Source: Endozoicomonas sp. Mp262
GTDB lineage: Bacteria; Pseudomonadota; Gammaproteobacteria; Pseudomonadales; Endozoicomonadaceae
Direction of reading: 5' to 3'
NCBI RefSeq assembly: GCF_025643335.1
Contig: NZ_CP092489.1
Span: forward strand, 3,854,501 to 3,918,500
DNA length: 64,000 nucleotides
Below are positions 1 through 8,443 of the stretch, in pieces (positions within the stretch are counted from its first letter, which is position 1; each line of letters opens with the position of its first letter). Made by a program: the position numbers and the translations under genes. The notes beneath the pieces were generated by a model, which saw only the letters and a program-made list of their open reading frames with translations, made no database searches and was not told the origin of the DNA.

Positions 1-394
1 TTTGAGCCCAGCCTGCTGCACGTAATAGAACACTTTCAGGAATACCCGCAGCATAACCTGCGGCTCCATAGTTGTAATTTCCGAAATTCTGATATTCTCT
101 TCCTTGTTGCTTATAATCCCATGGGCCTTTATTTTTAACTTGTTCCATAAACCAGTAATAATCCATAAGACCAGCAAATAATCCGGCTCTTTCACTAGCC
201 TCCTTCATGTTTGCCTCAATAGAGACATTTTTTGGAGACTTTGGAGCGTTAACCGCTTCAAAAAAAGTATTTCTATTTTTTCCTGATGCTCCCACTGCTG
301 CGTCAAAAGCTTCTGTCATTTCAGATTCTGACAACTGAGGATGCTTTTTACCAAGTGAAGTAGGTTGACGTGTTTGGGAGAAAAAAGAAGACAT
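1..394 (-). CDS. Polymorphic toxin type 44 (Ntox44-like) domain protein, 3' end outside window
   Basis: A leftward reading frame starts at the ATG at 394-392, with an AGGTGG ribosome-binding site about 7 bases upstream, and stays open to the window edge. About 131 residues are visible. Residues 80-131 contain the motifs MDYYWFMEQVKNKGPWDYKQ, then FGNYNYGAAGYAAG, then LLRAAGWAQ. I recognise these as the core of the bacterial toxin 44 family found at the C-termini of polymorphic toxins. There is no signal peptide and no large N-terminal secretion or repeat domain, only about 60 polar residues, so this is a stand-alone toxin-domain protein. It lies next to an attC site, so it is the distal cassette of an integron array. 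No immunity gene is visible because the sequence ends. The family match is from memory of the motif; the biochemical activity is not shown by the sequence. Confidence 0.75.
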   Translation of the reverse strand, partial: MSSFFSQTRQPTSLGKKHPQLSESEMTEAFDAAVGASGKNRNTFFEAVNAPKSPKNVSIEANMKEASERAGLFAGLMDYYWFMEQVKNKGPWDYKQQGREYQNFGNYNYGAAGYAAGIPESVLLRAAGWAQ

Positions 395-503
395 AAAAAA
401 CCACCTGTGACTTACTAACTAAAGCTTTTTATAGCATGAAGTAAGCATTTATCAAGAGAGCTTAACTTATTGATATAATAGAGTGATCGTTTATATGTGA
501 AGC

Positions 504-566
504 GCATAACGCTTGCAGCAGGGGCAGCGAACGCAGTGAGCTGTCCTATGCCTGCACTTGTTATGT
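504..566 (-). other. attC recombination site 1
   Basis: The site is 63 bp. Read on the minus strand it opens with ACATAAC (R'' box, fits RYYYAAC) and closes with GTTATGC (R' box, near GTTRRRY). Between them are inverted segments around GCAGG/CCTGC and AGCGAACGC, as expected for a folded attC. It follows the DUF6933 gene directly and overlaps its stop codon, which is normal for a gene cassette. Confidence 0.8.
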
Positions 567-1076
567 TGCATTTTTGATAATTGCTGTTGCTGCTGATATA
601 GAGTCTTTCCACTCCAAGTTTCTTTGCGGCGTTCTGTTAACTCTATGAATAATTTCTCCAGTATTACAATATTCCAAACCACCATCGGCATCAATAAAAT
701 ACTGGTACATTGATATAAGATCATTCATGTTACCAAGTAACTTTCGACTATTTGTAGAGGTAAGCTCTATAGTTCTATTTTCTTGAATGATTTTGCCTAT
801 AGTCTCATTACTGAAGCCTTCTAATTTCAATAGCTGCTCTAGCCCCCAAGGGAAACCCTTTATCGTTTCTTTTGATTTTATTTTCTTGACTCCCGTAAAT
901 ATAAATGAAAGTAAAGTCACCTCATTCATAAAGATGATAATTTTTCTTCTTTCTTGAGTAAAAATGTTTGTGTACCAGTTCCCAAGAGCACTATCTGAAT
1001 CAGATATATCACACAAGTCTGATGTCTTAACACCCAAAAAATCTTGCACTTTTTTTGTGCATCGTAATTGAATCAT
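561..1076 (-). CDS. DUF6933-type cassette protein
   Basis: This 171-residue protein begins MIQLRCTKKVQDFLGV. The frame is open further upstream to 1163, but that part lies inside the preceding attC site, so the ATG at 1076 is the sensible start. The N-terminal RCTKK motif, the central NWYTNIFTQERRKIIIFMN segment and the following TLLSFIF stretch resemble the DUF6933 family, whose function is unknown. It is soluble, with no signal peptide or membrane helix. It sits as a single-gene integron cassette between attC sites 1 and 2, with its stop codon inside attC 1. No antitoxin or toxin partner is recognisable in the same cassette. Confidence 0.75.
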   Translation of the reverse strand: MIQLRCTKKVQDFLGVKTSDLCDISDSDSALGNWYTNIFTQERRKIIIFMNEVTLLSFIFTGVKKIKSKETIKGFPWGLEQLLKLEGFSNETIGKIIQENRTIELTSTNSRKLLGNMNDLISMYQYFIDADGGLEYCNTGEIIHRVNRTPQRNLEWKDSISAATAIIKNAT

Positions 1077-1110
1077 GTTTATCTCAGATTTATGGTGGTA
1101 ATGTTTAGCA

Positions 1111-1172
1111 ACATAACGCTTGCATGCGGGGCGCGAACAAAGAGAGCGTCCCGCACTATGCACTTGTTAGGT
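1111..1172 (-). other. attC recombination site 2
   Basis: The site is 62 bp. On the minus strand it runs from ACCTAAC (R'') to GTTATGT (R', one mismatch to GTTRRRY), with complementary GCGGGACGC / GCGCCCCGC arms. It separates the 81-residue cassette from the DUF6933 cassette. Confidence 0.82.
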
Positions 1173-1198
1173 GCAAGCACTAAGCAGTGAAGTGTGAT

Positions 1199-1444
1199 TT
1201 ATTCGCTAAATTCGTGAAGGTAAGAAGCTAATTTCGTAATGGTAGCAAAGTTCGATTGCTTGTGACTTTGGTCATTGACTTTAGAAAGAACTAATTCTTC
1301 GTTTACAGCAAGAAACAGCGAAATATCTCTGATACTCATCCCTTGGTCATATAAGAATTGCATATACTGAGCTTGCTCATGACCTGGCGTTTGCGTAAAA
1401 ACAAAATCATTAGTTTGCACTCTAGAATCACTACTGATTTTCAT
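1199..1444 (-). CDS. Hypothetical cassette protein with a possible helix-turn-helix
   Basis: An 81-residue protein that fills the cassette between attC sites 2 and 3. Residues 32-58 (YDQGMSIRDISLFLAVNEEL) look like a small helix-turn-helix in which a 'gms.rdIs..l.v' segment precedes a recognition-like helix. Similarity to a known family is not clear. It has no signal peptide or membrane segment. The upstream region on the minus strand (GTTCCTTTAGACTG) gives a weak ribosome-binding site. The gene's position as the only open frame in the cassette is the main support for it being real. Confidence 0.55.
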   Translation of the reverse strand: MKISSDSRVQTNDFVFTQTPGHEQAQYMQFLYDQGMSIRDISLFLAVNEELVLSKVNDQSHKQSNFATITKLASYLHEFSE

Positions 1445-1517
1445 GGATCATATCCATACAGTCTAAAGGAACAAAAAATATAGACCAGATATGACTATAA
1501 GCAATGAAAGCATCAGA

Positions 1518-1593
1518 ACCTAACGCCTAGCAGCAACGGCGGGCCGGTAGGCCCGTCCAGCCCGAAGGGCGATGTTGCCTGCTATTGTTAGGT
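1518..1593 (-). other. attC recombination site 3
   Basis: The site is 76 bp with the best match of the three. On the minus strand it runs from ACCTAAC (R'', fits RYYYAAC) to GTTAGGT (R', fits GTTRRRY exactly), with long complementary arms such as CAGGCAACATCGCC / GGCGTTGCTGC and an internal GGGCCTACCGGCCC segment. It lies just after the lipoprotein gene. Confidence 0.88.
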
Positions 1594-1602
1594 GCTTTTT
1601 GT

Positions 1603-2013
1603 TTACGCTGACTTGTCGGTACTCACCTTTACGTTGACTTCGGCAGGCTGTATATCTTGCAATAATTTTTGCTGCTGCTCATAAGCCTTCTCTATCATGC
1701 GGTTATGATCAAGCTTATCCCCCCACTCAGTTACAACTCCATCTGTTAGGGTGATTGTTACTCTATCGTTAGCAAGCATTTCATTATCAACAGGGGTACA
1801 GCCATAAACAACTTCTGACCAGTAGGATAGTTCTTCAACTTTTTTACCTTGATGCATTCTCACGGAGGTTCTCTTGGGTTGCCCAAGCAGTTGTATAACA
1901 TCCTGCTTGGTCATAGCAAGAGATAGCTTTGATGCTTCCTGCGCATAATTAATTTTTGTCGAGGCGCACCCGACAAGCGTGAGAGAAAGGATAAGAGTAA
2001 GAATATATTTCAT
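1603..2013 (-). CDS. BamE/OmlA-like lipoprotein in an integron cassette
   Basis: A 136-residue protein with a type II signal peptide. MKYILTLILSLTLVGC ends in the lipobox LVGC with the modified cysteine at residue 16. Residues 27-60 (ASKLSLAMTKQDVIQLLGQP, then RTSV) match the start of the small lipoprotein fold seen in SmpA/OmlA/BamE and related proteins ('l..GmtkeeVi.lLGkP'). A cysteine at about residue 72 sits in a short loop. It is probably an outer-membrane-anchored periplasmic protein. As the first cassette in the leftward array (nearest the array's right-hand end) it would be the best expressed if a promoter lies to the right. Confidence 0.75.
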   Translation of the reverse strand: MKYILTLILSLTLVGCASTKINYAQEASKLSLAMTKQDVIQLLGQPKRTSVRMHQGKKVEELSYWSEVVYGCTPVDNEMLANDRVTITLTDGVVTEWGDKLDHNRMIEKAYEQQQKLLQDIQPAEVNVKVSTDKSA

Positions 2014-2104
2014 GAATATGTTTGTGTGTATTTATTGACAAAAATGGAAGTGTACCAAAGTACAATCAGCTTGAAACCGGGTATTTTTAGTATGAGTTAT
2101 GAGC

Positions 2105-2111
2105 ACCTAAC
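2105..2111 (-). other. Integron core site at the array's right end (attI-like or truncated attC)
   Basis: The minus strand reads GTTAGGT here, preceded by GCT, so it has the same crossover core as the attC R' boxes. No R'' box or paired arms are found to its right, so it is not a full attC. It marks where the lipoprotein cassette joins the chromosome and may be an attI remnant or a secondary insertion point. Confidence 0.5.
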
Positions 2112-2725
2112 AGCTATTAAACCTCAACCAAGTAATATTGGATATTAACCGCAACGCCCAAATATTACCCGAAAACCTTTCTTATACCCGCAAGGTGCGG
2201 TATATCACCCGTTTACTGACCCAACATAACCACCTGATAATAATAAAAAAACAACCCAATTCTCATTATCCATTTCAATATTACTCGTTTGAGTTTTTTT
2301 CATAATCCCAACATCTGTCAATAATACTGTATAAAAAAACAGTGACCAGGTATTGATATGACATTCTGCTTTATGGAAACCGTGCGTAAGACCTTACCTG
2401 TTAAGCGTTATAGCTATCAACAGAGCAGTCCCGCTGCTACTGGTTCAAGTCTTAACCAATCTGACTGCGCAGCGGCATTTTTCTGCGCCAACCCAAAACC
2501 AGGCCTGAGCGACACTCACGCTACCGCCCTACTTAGCCATTTTGAGCATATTCAGGCATCAGGGTAGTATTTATAGGGTACTTAAGTCTCATAAAAACAG
2601 CCTATCCTATCATGGAATATAAGGGATGTTATATTATCTGAAGTATTGTTATAACCACCCTGTTTAAAAGATAATATTGATTGCTAAATAGTCTGAAAAT
2701 ATAAAGAGATAATGGTTATTGCATT
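2112..2725. other. Intergenic region between cassette array and rraA
   Basis: No integrase gene is present here. A 69-codon open frame at 2358-2567 has no recognisable features and weak translation signals, so I do not call it. The region is AT-rich, and the stretch at 2615-2725 probably carries the rraA promoter. I see no clear terminator. Confidence 0.4.
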
Positions 2726-3208
2726 ATGATTAACTTTACGACCCCTGATCTCTGTGATGAATACCCCTATGATATTTCTGTGGTGGAGCCTGGATTTAAA
2801 AACTTTGGTGGTATGGATAGGTTCTACGGCGAAATAGTGACTATTAAATGCTTCGAAGATAACTCCCTGGTTCGTGAATGGGTGGCCCAAGAGGGTACTG
2901 GCAAGGTTTTGGTTATTGATGGGGGAGGATCAATGGCCAAAGCCCTGTTGGGTGACATGCTGGCAGGTAAAGCAGTCACCAATAACTGGGCAGGCATTAT
3001 TGTCTATGGTTGTATCAGGGATGTGGATGCTATTGCGGATATGACCATTGGCGTTCAGGCCTTAGGCTCTCACCCCATGAAAACGGAAAAGAAGGGGGCA
3101 GGGGAGTCCAATATAAAGGTCAGTTTTAAAGGGGCAGATTTTTCTCCGGGTCATTTTTTATACGCCGATAATAATGGTGTCGTATTGTCAAAAAAGTGTT
3201 TACTATAA
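2726..3208 (+). CDS. rraA: RraA, regulator of ribonuclease activity
   Basis: A 160-residue protein of the RraA family, full length for the family (E. coli about 161). Typical segments are [10 protein letters not shown] near the N-terminus, [40 protein letters not shown], and [18 protein letters not shown]. RraA binds RNase E in the cytoplasm and dampens its activity. No operon partner is seen; the next gene to the right (a broken secreted-protein gene) starts 85 bases on. The start ATG at 2726 has only a poor ribosome-binding site, but it matches the usual family N-terminus. Confidence 0.93.
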   Translation: MINFTTPDLCDEYPYDISVVEPGFKNFGGMDRFYGEIVTIKCFEDNSLVREWVAQEGTGKVLVIDGGGSMAKALLGDMLAGKAVTNNWAGIIVYGCIRDVDAIADMTIGVQALGSHPMKTEKKGAGESNIKVSFKGADFSPGHFLYADNNGVVLSKKCLL

Positions 3209-3346
3209 ATTCAATGGCAAGGTTATCACAGTAAGAAAGTAGTCAGTATAACGGATCAGCAAATGGACTGTGTAGCGAAGAAAAGGACTTCTTATGATGA
3301 CAAAACTCATCTTTTTGCTATCTATTTACCTGGTTGTCAATGGTGC

Positions 3347-4991
3347 CAGCTATTCCCGTGACATCAATTAAATCACTGCAACAGCAAGGCTTACAGTAAA
3401 TTCCAAATGGAGTGATTTCGCACAAAATAACGTCTACTTTTGATAGGGATACTTTATCAATGGCTGTCTCTCATGGCTTATCCATTCCAAAAAAGTCGTA
3501 AGCATCTTTGTGCAAACAGTTTAATTACTACGATTTCTGAAAGTTATGAGCAAATTCCAGATGTCCGACCAAACAAGGATTCCAGAAAAATAACAATACA
3601 TGATGCCTCCATGTCCGCTTTTGCCATGATGCATCTCAAGTACCCATCGCTCCTCTCGTTTGAGCGTGATAAAACAGAGCAAGAAGTAAGGCATAACCTT
3701 GAGCACCTGTATCAGATAAAAAAACGTGCTCCCTGTGATACCAGTATGCGGGAAATCCTGGATCCAATAGATCCCGTAGAGTTCAAAAAGCCTTTTAAGA
3801 CATTGCTGTCTAACGTCCAAAGGGGCGGATTACTGAAGGCATTCGAATTTCACTGCGGGAACTTGAAAAATCACTACTTGCTCCCGATCGATGGAACTGG
3901 GCTATTTTACTCCTGCAATAATAAAAAACCTTGTCAGGAGTGCTGTACTAAAAATAAGGGAAAGGCCAACGAAGCTCACTACCACCAGTTAATGGCAGCA
4001 TGCATTGCTCACCCGGATCAAAAAACAGTCTTGCCATTGGCACCGGAAGCCATAGTTTGCCAGGACGGTTCGACCAAAAATGACTGTGAAAAAAATGCCA
4101 TTAAACGGTTGTTTGCCACCATACGAGAGCATCACCCACGTCTAAAGTTCGTTATTCTTCTGGACAGTCTTTATGCTGACAACCCCACTGTCCAACTGAT
4201 TAAGAGTTATGGCTGGCATTACATCATTGTCGCGAAAGATGGCAACCATGCCTCGCTGGTTGAAGCGATGGATGAGCTGGATAAAGAAGGAAAAGTTCAC
4301 CGTGCTGAAAAAGTTAATGAAGAGACTGGAATTAAGTGGTGGTTTCGCTATGCCAATGACGTCAGGCTGAACAAGGCAAAATATGCAGAACAGGTTAATG
4401 TGCTTGATTTTGTCGAAACCGATAAAAAAGGTAAACAGCATATCTGGTGCTGGGTGACTGATATTCCGCTTAACGAAGAAACCATAGAACCCGTCATGAA
4501 AGGAGGGCGCTGCCGATGGCATATTGAGAACCAGACGTTTAACACCCTGAAAAATCAAGGCTACGATCTCGAACATAACTACGGTCACGGTGAGAAGCAC
4601 TTAGCCACAAATCTGGCCTATCTGACGATGCTTGCTTTTCTCGTAGATCAAATACAGGAACTGTGCTGTCCCCAGTTTCAGGAAGCTTTAAGAACCCGCT
4701 CAAAAGGAGTCCGTATAGCATTATGGAAATGGATACAGGGCTATTTTTTGCATTGGCTGATAAAAACGTGGGAGGGGCTTTTTTACACAGTAACTCATGG
4801 TATTGAAGAGAAAAGGGTGATTCCATTCGATACATCATAACCGGCCATATCGTAGCTACGTTCAGGGGTGACATTTTTTCTTTAAAGCTCCGCTTTGTTA
4901 ATTGGCGGCTCAGTTTTGATCGGCTTCATTATTTTTGCTGCCTTATTGTCAATACCAACGATCATCGACGTTCATCATGCGGGAATAGCTG
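3347..4991 (+). mobile_element. IS4-like insertion sequence, copy 1 (1,645 bp)
   Basis: Ends are defined by comparison with the second copy at 36976-38620. The terminal inverted repeats start CAGCTATTCCCG at both ends. Target duplication CAATGGTGC is present at 3338-3346 and 4992-5000. The element carries one DDE transposase gene. Both copies appear identical over their length, which suggests recent activity. Confidence 0.95.
3440..4840 (+). CDS. IS4-like (DDE) transposase, copy 1
   Basis: Up to 466 residues from a TTG codon; the ATG at 3473 (MAYPFQKSRK) may be the true start. Candidate catalytic residues are the aspartate in LLPIDGTGLFYS, the aspartate in VILLDSLYADN, and the glutamate in RCRWHIENQTFNTLKNQGYD. 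The last has the R-x3-E pattern with a following lysine that is typical of the IS4 superfamily. A cysteine cluster (CNNKKPCQECC) after the first aspartate is unusual. The protein binds the element ends and catalyses cut-and-paste transposition. Confidence 0.88.
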   Translation: MIGILYQWLSLMAYPFQKSRKHLCANSLITTISESYEQIPDVRPNKDSRKITIHDASMSAFAMMHLKYPSLLSFERDKTEQEVRHNLEHLYQIKKRAPCDTSMREILDPIDPVEFKKPFKTLLSNVQRGGLLKAFEFHCGNLKNHYLLPIDGTGLFYSCNNKKPCQECCTKNKGKANEAHYHQLMAACIAHPDQKTVLPLAPEAIVCQDGSTKNDCEKNAIKRLFATIREHHPRLKFVILLDSLYADNPTVQLIKSYGWHYIIVAKDGNHASLVEAMDELDKEGKVHRAEKVNEETGIKWWFRYANDVRLNKAKYAEQVNVLDFVETDKKGKQHIWCWVTDIPLNEETIEPVMKGGRCRWHIENQTFNTLKNQGYDLEHNYGHGEKHLATNLAYLTMLAFLVDQIQELCCPQFQEALRTRSKGVRIALWKWIQGYFLHWLIKTWEGLFYTVTHGIEEKRVIPFDTS

Positions 4992-5860
4992 CAATGGTGC
5001 AGTTGCCAATGAGCCGGAAGTCAATATAGCATGTAAAATTCCAAGTGGTGTATACCAGGTTGTATTTGATAATAACAACAAATTATCTCTTGGCATTGAG
5101 AATGGATATATCTCCAGTTTTTCAGGACTCTATCAAGAGCAGCGCATACTGGGACTTTTTGGTGAAGACCAGGAGCATGTCATTGAATTTAATCTCCTGG
5201 CATCAAGTTGCGTAAATAACAAATTAATTATTGTGTGGGATACGTCTGAGGACAGCCCCAGCTATTTATCAAAAAACTCGGGTATTTTATATGGCAGATA
5301 TAGCCAGAATATTATTATTTTTGACGATATAGCGGAATACCCATCAAACCTCTCTACATTTTCAGGAATGACCTCAGGTACTAAAGAACCTATAAAAATG
5401 CTGTTGATGGAGGAGGATGAATTACCACAGACCTATACCACACACACTCATTGTGATTTTTTAAATTATTCCAAATTTACTTTGGATAATAACCACTATC
5501 TCATTGAGTTAAATGGTTATGCTGTTAATAGCAGAGATTTTATATCTGTCTATGAATACAGTTATAGGGATATATTTTCAACAGAGTACGACATTAAAAT
5601 TGCGATAGATGATTTTATCTATGCATGCAGTGATACTCAATTATTTTTGCTTGTCATCCCTAAACGAAACAAAAACAAAGTGGTTGTCACAAGTAAAAAT
5701 CCGGAAAATATCGAAAAATCAACCACAAGGCATAGCTTACTATTCGGCGGAAAGATTGAGGAAGACCGTTCTTCTATAAATAGTACAGTATCAGCAAAAG
5801 ATACATTTCAAAACTTTACATTTATCAACGGTGACTTCGAAAAAGTTAATTAAATGAAGT

Positions 5861-6889
5861 TTATGTTCTTAAAAAACAAGAAAAATCCTTCCTGTCTATA
5901 TTACCTCCCGAGGTAATGATAGCCACATTTTTTTTGTGAAAAAGAGCCGGATGCTGAAGTATGGCAGCAATGGTTATAGCCCCACTGGGTTCCAACACCA
6001 GCTTAAGCTCTTCAAAGGCCAATATTATCGCCTCTTGAATAAATGATTCATCAACTGACAGCCCTTTTACAGATGTCTCTTGGGCAACAGTAAAGGTGGC
6101 TATGCCAGGGGCTGGCGCCAGCAAGGCATCACACTGGCTAGGAGCGTTCCCGGGAGCTCTTGCCCGCTTTCCCTGAGTCAGTGATCGTCCCATTCCATCA
6201 TAACCATCAACTTCTACCGCATAGACCTGAGTAGCGGTGGTTTTCGGGGAAAAAATCAAACTGCTGCCTGCCACCAGACTGCCGCCACCGGATGGACACA
6301 GCAGACAATCACAAGGTTGTTGGCCCACCAGCAACTGACGCTGTAGTTCAACGGCCACTGAAGCCTGTCCTTTTATAATCAGAGGATCATCAAAGGGATG
6401 GAGAAGAATATAATGGCCTTTCCTGGCAATAGTTGCAGCCATCCTGCTGGCAGCTTCCTCCCGCGAAGGGTTTGTATCATGGCAAAGGGTGACCTCTGCT
6501 TTCAGTTTTTTGGCACTTTCTATTTTATTAACTGGCGCATCAAAAGGCATAACCAAATGAACGGGAATATTCAACAGTTTTCCTGCCTGGGCAAGCCCCC
6601 TGGCAAAGTTTCCTGAAGAGTAAGCGGCAACGCCTTGTTTTCTTTCCTTTTCACTGAGCTGCATTAGCCGGAAAAGCGCCCCCCTGAACTTAAAGGCACC
6701 GGTAATCTGGAGATTTTCAGGTTTTACCCAAACTTGCCCGGCAATCATCTGCCCCAGTGTTTCACTGAGAAGTAAAGGGGTAACCCGGGTATAGGGTTCA
6801 AGCTGATTATAGATTTCATTCAGCTCTTGATGGGAATACGCTTCATGCAAAAAAAAAGATTCTGCATGTTGATCTGTGGTCTCTGGCAT
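5861..6889 (-). CDS. PLP-dependent threonine/serine dehydratase family enzyme
   Basis: A 342-residue fold-type II PLP enzyme. The Schiff-base lysine lies in ITGAFKFRGA at about residues 62-71 (family consensus SFKxRGA). SSGNFARGLA follows, corresponding to the SSGNHAQG cofactor loop. CPSGGGSLVAG corresponds to the glycine-rich phosphate-binding loop. The length fits catabolic threonine dehydratases without an ACT domain, serine racemases and related enzymes. The reaction is probably deamination of threonine or serine to the 2-oxo acid and ammonia, but the substrate cannot be fixed. It converges on the broken secreted-protein gene and stands alone, with the aceA terminator upstream. Confidence 0.8.
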   Translation of the reverse strand: MPETTDQHAESFFLHEAYSHQELNEIYNQLEPYTRVTPLLLSETLGQMIAGQVWVKPENLQITGAFKFRGALFRLMQLSEKERKQGVAAYSSGNFARGLAQAGKLLNIPVHLVMPFDAPVNKIESAKKLKAEVTLCHDTNPSREEAASRMAATIARKGHYILLHPFDDPLIIKGQASVAVELQRQLLVGQQPCDCLLCPSGGGSLVAGSSLIFSPKTTATQVYAVEVDGYDGMGRSLTQGKRARAPGNAPSQCDALLAPAPGIATFTVAQETSVKGLSVDESFIQEAIILAFEELKLVLEPSGAITIAAILQHPALFHKKNVAIITSGGNIDRKDFSCFLRT

Positions 6890-6944
6890 TGTCTACCGCT
6901 TCAATCCGTTATCCTGCTTGAAAAGATAGACCCTGATATACAAT

Positions 6945-6966
6945 AAGGAAGGCCAAAGCCTTCCTT
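6945..6966 (-). terminator. aceA terminator
   Basis: A 9-bp hairpin, AAGGAAGGC / GCCTTCCTT with a 4-base loop, lies 31 bases past the aceA stop codon. On the minus strand it is followed by a weak T-rich stretch, ATTGTATA. Confidence 0.65.
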
Positions 6967-6996
6967 TTGATGTTTTTTAACGTTATTGATATACGA

Positions 6997-8310
6997 TCAG
7001 AATTGATCTTCTTCCGTAGATCCGGTTAATGCCGTCACCGAAGACTGTCCACCTTGAATAACGGTGGTCACATCATCAAAGTAACCGGTTCCCACTTCCT
7101 GCTGGTGTGCAACAAAAGAATAACCCCGCTCGGCGGCAGCAAATTCAGGCTCCTGAACCATCTCCACATAATGCTTCATGCCTTCACCCTGGGCATAATT
7201 ATGAGCCAGTTCAAACATGTTGTACCACATGTTATGGATGCCCGCTAAGGTAATAAATTGATATTTATAACCCATATCACTGAGCTCCTGCTGGAATTTG
7301 GCGATGGTGGCATCATCCAGATTTTTCTTCCAGTTGAATGAAGGGGAGCAGTTATAGGCCAGTAGTTGCTCCGGATACTCCTTACGAATGGCCACGGCAA
7401 ATTTACGGGCCTCATCGAGATCCGGGGTGGCCGTTTCACACCAGAGCAAGTCAGCATAAGGCGCATAGGCAAGGCCCCTGGCTATGGCTTGATCAATACC
7501 GGCCCTGGTACGATAGAACCCTTCATCAGTGCGTTCGCCAGTGAGGAAAGGTGCGTCGTATTCATCACAATCCGATGTAATCAGATCCGCAGCATTGGCA
7601 TCGGTCCGGGCCAATACAATAGTAGGCACGTCAGCAACATCCGCAGCCAGGCGTGCTGAAATTAACTTTTGCACGGCTTCCCTGGTGGGTACCAGTACCT
7701 TGCCTCCCATATGGCCACATTTCTTCACCGATGCCAGCTGATCTTCAAAGTGTACACCCGCAGCCCCTGCCTCAATCATGGCTTTCATTAACTCATAGGC
7801 ATTGAGCACTCCACCGAAGCCAGCCTCTGCATCCGCTACAATCGGTGCAAAATAATCGGTATAACTGTCATCCTCGGGATTTACCCCTTTCTTCCACTGA
7901 ATTTGATCCGCCCGTTTAAAGCTGTTGTTAATGCGCTGAACAACCGTTGGTACAGAATTAACGGGATAGAGTGATTGATCAGGATACATGGTAAAACCGG
8001 TATTATTGTCCGCTGCAACCTGCCAGCCGGAAAGATAAATAGCCTCAATGCCTGCCTTTACCTGCTGAACCGCCTGACCGCCTGTCAAAGCCCCCAGGCA
8101 ATTGACATAACCCTTTTTAGCGGAACCGTGAACCAACTCCCATAGCTTTTCAGCGCCCTGCCTGGCTAGCGTATTTTCTACTTTTACAGAACCCCTGAGT
8201 CTTACCACATCTTCCGCAGTGTAGGTTCGTTTTACATTTTTCCAGCGAGGGTTTTCGGCCCAATCGTTTTTAATGCGGGCAATTTCTTCAGCGCGGTTAT
8301 AGGTTGCCAT
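6997..8310 (-). CDS. aceA: Isocitrate lyase
   Basis: A 437-residue enzyme, a normal length for isocitrate lyase. It cleaves isocitrate into glyoxylate and succinate, the first step of the glyoxylate bypass. The catalytic motif KKCGHMGGK with the active-site cysteine is present, as are [17 protein letters not shown] and [17 protein letters not shown] six codons upstream keeps the frame open, but the ATG at 8310 follows GGTGGAGATAATAAT at good spacing and starts [10 protein letters not shown], so I place the start there. A LysR regulator lies divergently at 8444 and may control it. Malate synthase G is 4 kb downstream and completes the bypass. Confidence 0.96.
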   Translation of the reverse strand: MATYNRAEEIARIKNDWAENPRWKNVKRTYTAEDVVRLRGSVKVENTLARQGAEKLWELVHGSAKKGYVNCLGALTGGQAVQQVKAGIEAIYLSGWQVAADNNTGFTMYPDQSLYPVNSVPTVVQRINNSFKRADQIQWKKGVNPEDDSYTDYFAPIVADAEAGFGGVLNAYELMKAMIEAGAAGVHFEDQLASVKKCGHMGGKVLVPTREAVQKLISARLAADVADVPTIVLARTDANAADLITSDCDEYDAPFLTGERTDEGFYRTRAGIDQAIARGLAYAPYADLLWCETATPDLDEARKFAVAIRKEYPEQLLAYNCSPSFNWKKNLDDATIAKFQQELSDMGYKYQFITLAGIHNMWYNMFELAHNYAQGEGMKHYVEMVQEPEFAAAERGYSFVAHQQEVGTGYFDDVTTVIQGGQSSVTALTGSTEEDQF

Positions 8311-8443
8311 TATTATTATCTCCACCAATTCAAACGGGCGTTTAAAGTCTCACAGTGAATCCTAAACAAAAGTTAATAATTCTGATAATTTATATATCTT
8401 ATGACGGCTATTTCCGAGATGAATAATAACAGGCTGTAACTTT

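Larger units (their letters stand above)
3294..5853 (+). pseudogene. Secreted protein gene interrupted by the IS4-like element
   Basis: Removing the element (3347-4991) and one 9-bp duplication joins 3294-3346 to 5001-5853. The result is one uninterrupted frame of 302 codons: 53 plus 853 bases, with no stop codon until 5853. The reconstructed protein starts MMTKLIFLLSIYLVVNGAVA, a clear signal peptide with the break in the codon for the A of NGA, and continues NEPEVNIACKIPSGVYQVVF. AAGGA lies upstream of the ATG. I do not recognise a family. The mature part is polar and beta-rich with few cysteines, and looks periplasmic or exported. The 3' part keeps an internal GTG (5233) but would lack a signal peptide, so the gene is probably dead. 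Confidence 0.88.

Noticed and set aside
561-1163. Extended start of the DUF6933 cassette gene to 1163
   Set aside because: The extra codons lie inside the attC site and the family start is at MIQLRCTKK (1076).
2358-2567. A 69-codon open frame on the plus strand
   Set aside because: No family, weak translation signals and no conserved features; low complexity at the C-terminus.
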